Source: Leucocoprinus leucothites
Taxonomy: Eukaryota > Basidiomycota > Agaricomycetes > Agaricales > Agaricaceae
Assembly (NCBI GenBank): GCA_013368445.1
Contig: JAACJO010000022.1
Location: 186,001-250,000, forward strand
Direction: 5' to 3'
Length of the DNA: 64,000 nucleotides
The notes under the pieces are model-generated. The model worked only from the letters and a program-made list of their open reading frames with translations, was not told the origin of the DNA and searched no databases. Both the position numbers and the translations under genes were made by a program. Of this stretch, positions 59,064-64,000 are shown one piece after another (the stretch's first letter is position 1; each line of letters opens with the position of its first letter).

Positions 59064-62000
59064 TCAGGAACGCTTTGTCCGTATCACCACTCCTTGGAGT
59101 GCACGACCATCTATGACACGTGGTGTCATCGCTATCAGACAGGTATTATCTCTGTAACCAATCAAGAAAATGCGGTAGCCTTCTTCTGCTGGAGGGGGGA
59201 TTTCCTTCGTATATAGTGATATTAAAAAAGTTGCTATAGCCCATGCGTTAACTGCCTAGGCCAGCGTTAATACGGTATTTGTCATGCCAGGGGTACAGCC
59301 CACTCACAATAGGCAAAATAGCCAATTCAGAATCATGCCCAAATTTCGCCCACTTCTCGAGAAGCTGATGGTCCACCTGGCAGATCGGTTGAGTCCTGAG
59401 TAAAGGCGCAAATGCAGAGTCCTGTAGGTGATAGGTGAACCCAATCCCTCGGACCTTCAATCTAAGACGATAACTCACCGAGGATAGCCTGAAGGCGACT
59501 TCCAGAAACCCCTCGCGAAATTTGTAACCGTGCAATAGCTCTTGATCCAAACGATAGAATGGAAAGTCACAAAGCTGTGTGGCCACCGCTGCACACCCCT
59601 CGGGAGTACGTATTTCACGCAGCGCTCTCCACGGGTTTCCTGGAAATGCAGTTTTACGAAAATGCGATGGAAAGGGATGATCTCCAGTTGTTGAATACAA
59701 AATGCACCATTGTGTCCACAAGCTAAACACTGCCACCCATGTTTCCTGTTCAAGACAAGACCAAGGCTTGCATCCAGCATGTTGCCAGAGCAGGTATTCC
59801 AGAGTACCCAATCGAACATCCGCGACCGGGAGCCTCAAGCACAAATAAACAATATTTGGGGCTGAGGAGTGGGGGCGCCATGAAAAGACAACAGGATATA
59901 ACCATTGAAGTGCATAGTTAATGGTAGCATGATCAACACACATGAAGCGTTCGAGGTCTTTCAAATGCACATGACCCGGATAAACAGGGTGTAGCATGAC
60001 TAAACATGCCAGAACCTGTTGTGCAATACGATTGATCTCGTGAGGAATATCGCCAAGCATATGACGGAACAGATGGTGGATAATTTCTTTACAGCCGGAT
60101 GTGAAGGATAGTATGTCAGCAACAACTCTGAGTCGGGAATAAGGATTTCCGCGCCAAGGGTCAACCACAAAGGACACAACGTTACATGAAATGCTGTAGT
60201 GGGAATCGATTTGGGGAGGTTCTCCATCACCTCCATTGTGGTAGAGAGAATTCAGTTTGCCATATAAATAGGAGTAGAGGAAGGATTGCTCCTGATCTCC
60301 AGGCCATGGATCGTCCGCGGAGCGAGAGGTCTTTATTTTCTCAAAAGCTTCTTTCCAATACGCACGCAGATCCATCTCACGTGGATAGGCGATCACGAGG
60401 ACAGTATTCTGGTCGTGACCGAGCAAGAAATAGGCCAAGGTTGGGCGCCAGCTGATTTCCCGGACAATACTGAATGCTTCAGCATCATCAAACGAGTCTT
60501 CAACCGAACAGAACCACAGGCCCACACCATCCCACATGCTCGATGAGTGTGAGTTCCATTCCATTGGCTTCACTTTCACACCCCATTGGCCAAACAGAGT
60601 AACATACTTGTCGATGAGCTGGTGATCCGTTGGCCATAGTGGTACCGTGCGCACGATGTGAGTGTCTGTCGTGCTTTGGGTCGTCTTTCAAATTTAACTT
60701 TGAAGGTCAGCTCCTGTTTTTTGAGGAGTGGTTCAGTGAATCACGCACATCCACTATGACCAAATCATGGGCCAATCTCATGAGGTCGTCATCTGTTCCA
60801 CAGCTGCGACAAAAGTCCCGCGGCAAGTCCTTGAACGAGAAGTGCTTTAGTTCCTCTTGTAGTTTTCCGATGTTGCCTCGGCGAAGCAGGTCATGCCATG
60901 ACTTAAATAAAAAAATCTTGAGGAGGCTATGGATTCCATCGGGCAGAGTCTTCCCAGCCCAAGGAACGACATCTAGTAAATGGAGGGAATGGATGATAGG
61001 TATTAGCAGCATAGTTGAACGTAACTTACCTGAAAAATCACCATCGAGACCCTTTCCTACGACCAAATGGTGCCACTTAATGCATGCAATTCGTATCTCT
61101 GTGAGTGCATCCACTTCATGGAGTCCAAAGTCTCCCATCTGAATAGCCACCTTCACATAATCAGCAAATGTAGTGTGCGAAAATACGAGGCATTTATATG
61201 AGGCGTCAGCAGGCAAAGGTACGGAAAGGACAGAGCGAAGTCTTTTTAACGATCCATAAAAGGTGGCCTGCTCAATGAAAAGAAAACTTGCTATTGCTTG
61301 CGCAGGAGTTCCACCGGAAAGCTCGTATGAATCTTGGTTTTCACTGACTAGGAGTTGAGTGTACAGGACCAGGAGAGCAGTGGGGAGGAGAGTGCAAGGG
61401 ATGCTGAAGAGTAACTCCCGATACAGTGCTGTGAGAGGATCAAAGGGGTTTCGCTCATCGGAAGTGAGCTTGCCTTGCAGAGACTTCAGGCATAGCTCAA
61501 GCTGGGTCGTTGGATAATCGTCATCAATAAACGTCACAACGAGAGAAGCAAATAGCATGTTGCCGGACGCAGCAGATTCAATTGTCTGCAGGTCAGTACG
61601 AGCAGGCCACTCAACATCTGCCGAAAATGCATCGCTATGTTTGCTTGTAATGCGCTGAAATCCATCTCGTAGCACCACTGAAACATCCTGACGGGCCTCA
61701 GGGGTATCCATTCGAAGTTCCTCCCGCCGTACCCCGGAAGCAGGACCAAGTGCATCGAAAGTCGATACGATTTGCCATTCCGGGCGACTAGTCACAATGC
61801 AAACAAAGGGAAGTCGCCGTGCTTTGCAGGCGGAAGCAAAAGACGTGAGTATCTTGATAAGCTCGCATTGTGCCTCGTATGTGTTGCACTCGTCGAGGCC
61901 GTCTAAGAGAAGGAGTATCGGATGGGGTGTGACATCGGAGGCCTCGATCCTCAGAGCATCCGCTGGCTCATCAATTAATCGTCGGAACTGTAGCGGCACG

Positions 62001-63033
62001 CGCTTCTCCAGAATGGTGGAGTCTGCGCTGAGGATGTTTGAGACAAGTCGGCGGTATGATGGGTATGCGAGGGCGAGTTGGTGGGCAAGAGAGGGAATGA
62101 TACGATTGGGGTCATCGCGCTTGTTCGCTCGGGAAAGAAAAAGGCCCGCTCCCGGAATGCCCTGTTGTTCGCAAAATTCCATGATATATTGGGCTATAGC
62201 GGATTTTCCAACGCCGGCAGGTCCGTAAAGCCAGAAGAGCGATTCTATTCGGCCCGCGTCAAGTAACCAACTTTCGAGCCTTTCCCGTAACGGTACGCGG
62301 GTATCCGGGTGGCAGTGAGGAGCGGTGTAATGCCTTGCCGCGGAATCGTAAGTACCGTCAGCCATCGCTTTCTTCTCGAGGAGCTTTAGCACTAGACGAT
62401 TTCAGTTAATTCGATGAACAGCTATCTAATCAGATGGGTATAGACTTACTTTTTCTCTCAATCTCCGGTCTATCATTCGCAACCATGATTGGATTGTGTA
62501 CAGTGAAGTGGTGGGCGCCTGAGAAAAACGAGGTGCTTTGAACGATTGAGCTTGAAACTGAAGACACTGGGTCCATCCCAGGAGCTTTGCTTTCCATGTC
62601 GCCTGCATCATCAGTGGCCTGTTAATATGAAGGATATTTCTACAGTGCTTCATGCAACCCACCCGTTTGCGAGAATCCATAACTAGTCCCAGCGTGGCCA
62701 GGCTCAAATCTCAATGGCTGGCCTTCCTGCGTCCTGATAGTCGAACCTAGGCAAACGTTACCAACGTCAAGAATTCTCATTTTGTATGGAGCCAGAGAAC
62801 CCAGACAGATCACGCATACCTGTACCCACATGATATATTGGTCGGTTGCTTTGTACGGGCTCCTCTTGGGTTGAAAGAGGGTGTTCGGGGACACTCGAGG
62901 TCGGAGCACCGATCAAAGGCCTGGTAGTGGAGCTGGCCAACATTTCACTAATCAAAGTTGAAATGATGACTTTAACGAGGACATACCTCGTCGATATCGA
63001 CGTCCATTCGGAGCCATGGTTGGGGTATGACAT
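59064..63033 (-). CDS. NACHT-domain NTPase (NLR-type), NACHT-6
   Basis: Inferred exons are 62987-63033 (MSYPNHGSEW), 62820-62932, 62663-62746, 62450-62602, 61030-62391, about 60700-60972, 59308-about 60660 and 59064-59255. The phases agree at every junction except the one near 60.69 kb. Exon 4 carries SFFSGAHHFTVHNPIMVAND. In the assembled protein, Walker A (GPAGVGKS) falls near residue 190, Walker B (LLLLDGLDEC) near 295 and SRPEW near 335; total length is about 1,180. The C-terminal exon is fully open (VRTVPLWPTDHQLIDKY to DSELAILPI). The last exon encodes GYRIFLIGYRDNTCLIAMTP and ends at TGA 59064-59066. The helical exon reads into TGA after LNHSSKNR, so an unseen splice is needed to join the halves. 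Mirror partner of NACHT-5. Confidence 0.76.
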
Positions 63034-63629
63034 GGTGGCCACCGCTATGCAAAGTCTATTGCCCACACCTTAATATCGCGAGACACAGGTGAGAAAATTC
63101 GGCGAGAATAGCAGCATGGCTGTGTGATGTGAGGTGTTGGCAGTGCGACAGAATGATTATCATAATGCTCATGCCTTCTAAGAATTGAAACAGCAGAACA
63201 GACTGTTAAGGAAGCTCTTGCACTCACTGTAGAGCAATCTGTCGAAGTATCCGACAAGACGAGGAGAGAGCATTGAGCAAGCAGGCTTCGTAGGAATGCA
63301 TAGTGAACGATTTAGCGCACCGTTCCTTGGAATGAAACGGAAAAATACCTCATATGATACTGAGAGAGTAACACATGGCTCAGCACATAACATCGATGAA
63401 ACGTCGAGTACCGGGATATATACGTGCTTGGACAAGGAGCCGAGAAAGAAACGAACTAGTCACCGAAATGGTTAAGTGTCTTCAACTGACTGCCATACTT
63501 GAGGGGCTCACGCTGCGTCAAGTCGCAAATAAGAAGTCCGAGTCTGAAGTAAGCACTCCGGGGTAATCACATTGGACTCGGCGAGTTGTAGGAAGATCAG
63601 GCAAAAAGGAGGAAGAAAATGCTCTGCCA
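63034..63629. other. Spacer between NACHT-6 and PS copy 6
   Basis: This likely NACHT-6 promoter region has blocks shared with 7128-7640 and 50080-50255. No gene is supported. Confidence 0.35.
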
Positions 63630-64000
63630 GGATTCGGAAAGTCCAAATCAATACGCCAGTCCGAATGCCACAATTTTCAAGGTCCACCCGAACTCAAACA
63701 AGATTTCATTCCATAGACGAATCCTTCAAACGAGTCGAAATAGTACACACCCTAATCCACGTCTTCCTCCTCTCCCTCACGACCACCAGTACCACTCGCC
63801 GACTTGAGCATACTCCCCCTATTACTGGCAACCATAACAGGTCTCGCAGCAGCAGAAACAACGTCTTTGCAAAGGAGAACCCATAGGACTCCTCTTATTC
63901 GCAGCGCCTGCACCTGGACTACCCATATACATCCCAAGCATATACGTCGACGTATTTAGCTTCCTCGACCTCGGCCCAGTCCCGAACATATGACCAAGTC
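63630..64000 (-). pseudogene. PS gene copy 6, 3' end only (cut by window edge)
   Basis: The sequence matches the 3' blocks of the PS family as at 7.7-8.05 kb: a Glu-rich run (GGREGEEEDVD, 63.76 kb) and the region reading RGVLWVLLCKDVVSAAARP. The rest lies to the right of the window, as the mirror symmetry with PS copy 5 predicts. Confidence 0.4.

Larger units (their letters stand above)
47340..64000. repeat. Large imperfect inverted repeat, centre near 56.5 kb
   Basis: Left arm order is PS(+), NACHT-5(+), BuGZ copy 6(-). Right arm order is BuGZ copy 7(+), NACHT-6(-), PS copy 6(-). Distances from the centre match: the NACHT starts lie about 6.3 and 6.5 kb away and the NACHT ends about 2.4 and 2.5 kb away. 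The right arm continues past the window. Confidence 0.8.

Noticed and set aside
1..64000. Transposable elements as the cause of the repeats
   Set aside because: No reverse transcriptase, transposase, integrase, long terminal repeats or terminal inverted repeats were recognised in any frame. Repeated sequence is explained by the gene modules.
1..64000. tRNA, rRNA or CRISPR
   Set aside because: No cloverleaf-like or rRNA stretches and no regularly spaced short repeats were seen; reading by eye could miss a single tRNA.

Overview
This window looks like nuclear DNA of a filamentous basidiomycete, probably an agaricomycete. The genes carry short (about 40-75 nt) GT-AG introns. The NACHT proteins have the layout common in mushroom-forming fungi, and no prokaryotic operon signals are visible. 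The taxon is inferred from gene style, not from a marker gene.

The whole window is one diverged segmental-duplication array. Its module has three members: (i) a NACHT (STAND/NLR-type) NTPase gene, (ii) a Pro/Ser-rich gene of unknown family, called here 'PS gene', upstream of the NACHT gene on the same strand, and (iii) a divergently oriented relative of ZNF207/BuGZ, a C2H2 zinc-finger protein that binds microtubules and Bub3 in other eukaryotes. Modules repeat about every 10 kb: 0-10, 10-20, 20-30 and 38-47 kb. A scrambled zone of fragments lies at 30-38 kb. From about 47.3 kb to the right edge there is an inverted pair: PS(+) NACHT(+) BuGZ(-), then BuGZ(+) NACHT(-) PS(-), with its centre near 56.5 kb.

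Six NACHT copies are present. I call them NACHT-1 (3.1-7.1 kb), -2 (13.5-17.4), -3 (23.4-27.4), -4 (38.4-42.4), -5 (50.3-54.1, plus strand) and -6 (59.1-63.0). Each has about 130 residues over four small N-terminal exons, one large NACHT exon of about 1365 nt with Walker A, Walker B and a sensor-like SRPEW motif, a short helical exon, a large C-terminal exon of about 450 residues of no family I recognise, and a small last exon with the conserved core IFLIGYGENTCLIAM. No WD40, ankyrin or TPR repeats and no N-terminal effector domain were recognised. NACHT-2 is a pseudogene. NACHT-3 lacks the usual start codon. NACHT-5 has a nonsense codon in its last exon. Copies 1, 4 and 6 have an unresolved joint between their NACHT and C-terminal halves.

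All BuGZ-like copies carry lesions: stops, frameshifts, a lost start or missing exons. The PS copies are broken into several frames and are annotated as decayed. The array therefore reads as a rapidly duplicating NLR-type locus that carries decaying passenger genes. The most striking non-gene signal is a CpG desert at about 52.64-57.7 kb, which begins inside NACHT-5 and covers the centre of the inverted repeat. No transposon, rRNA, tRNA or CRISPR was found.
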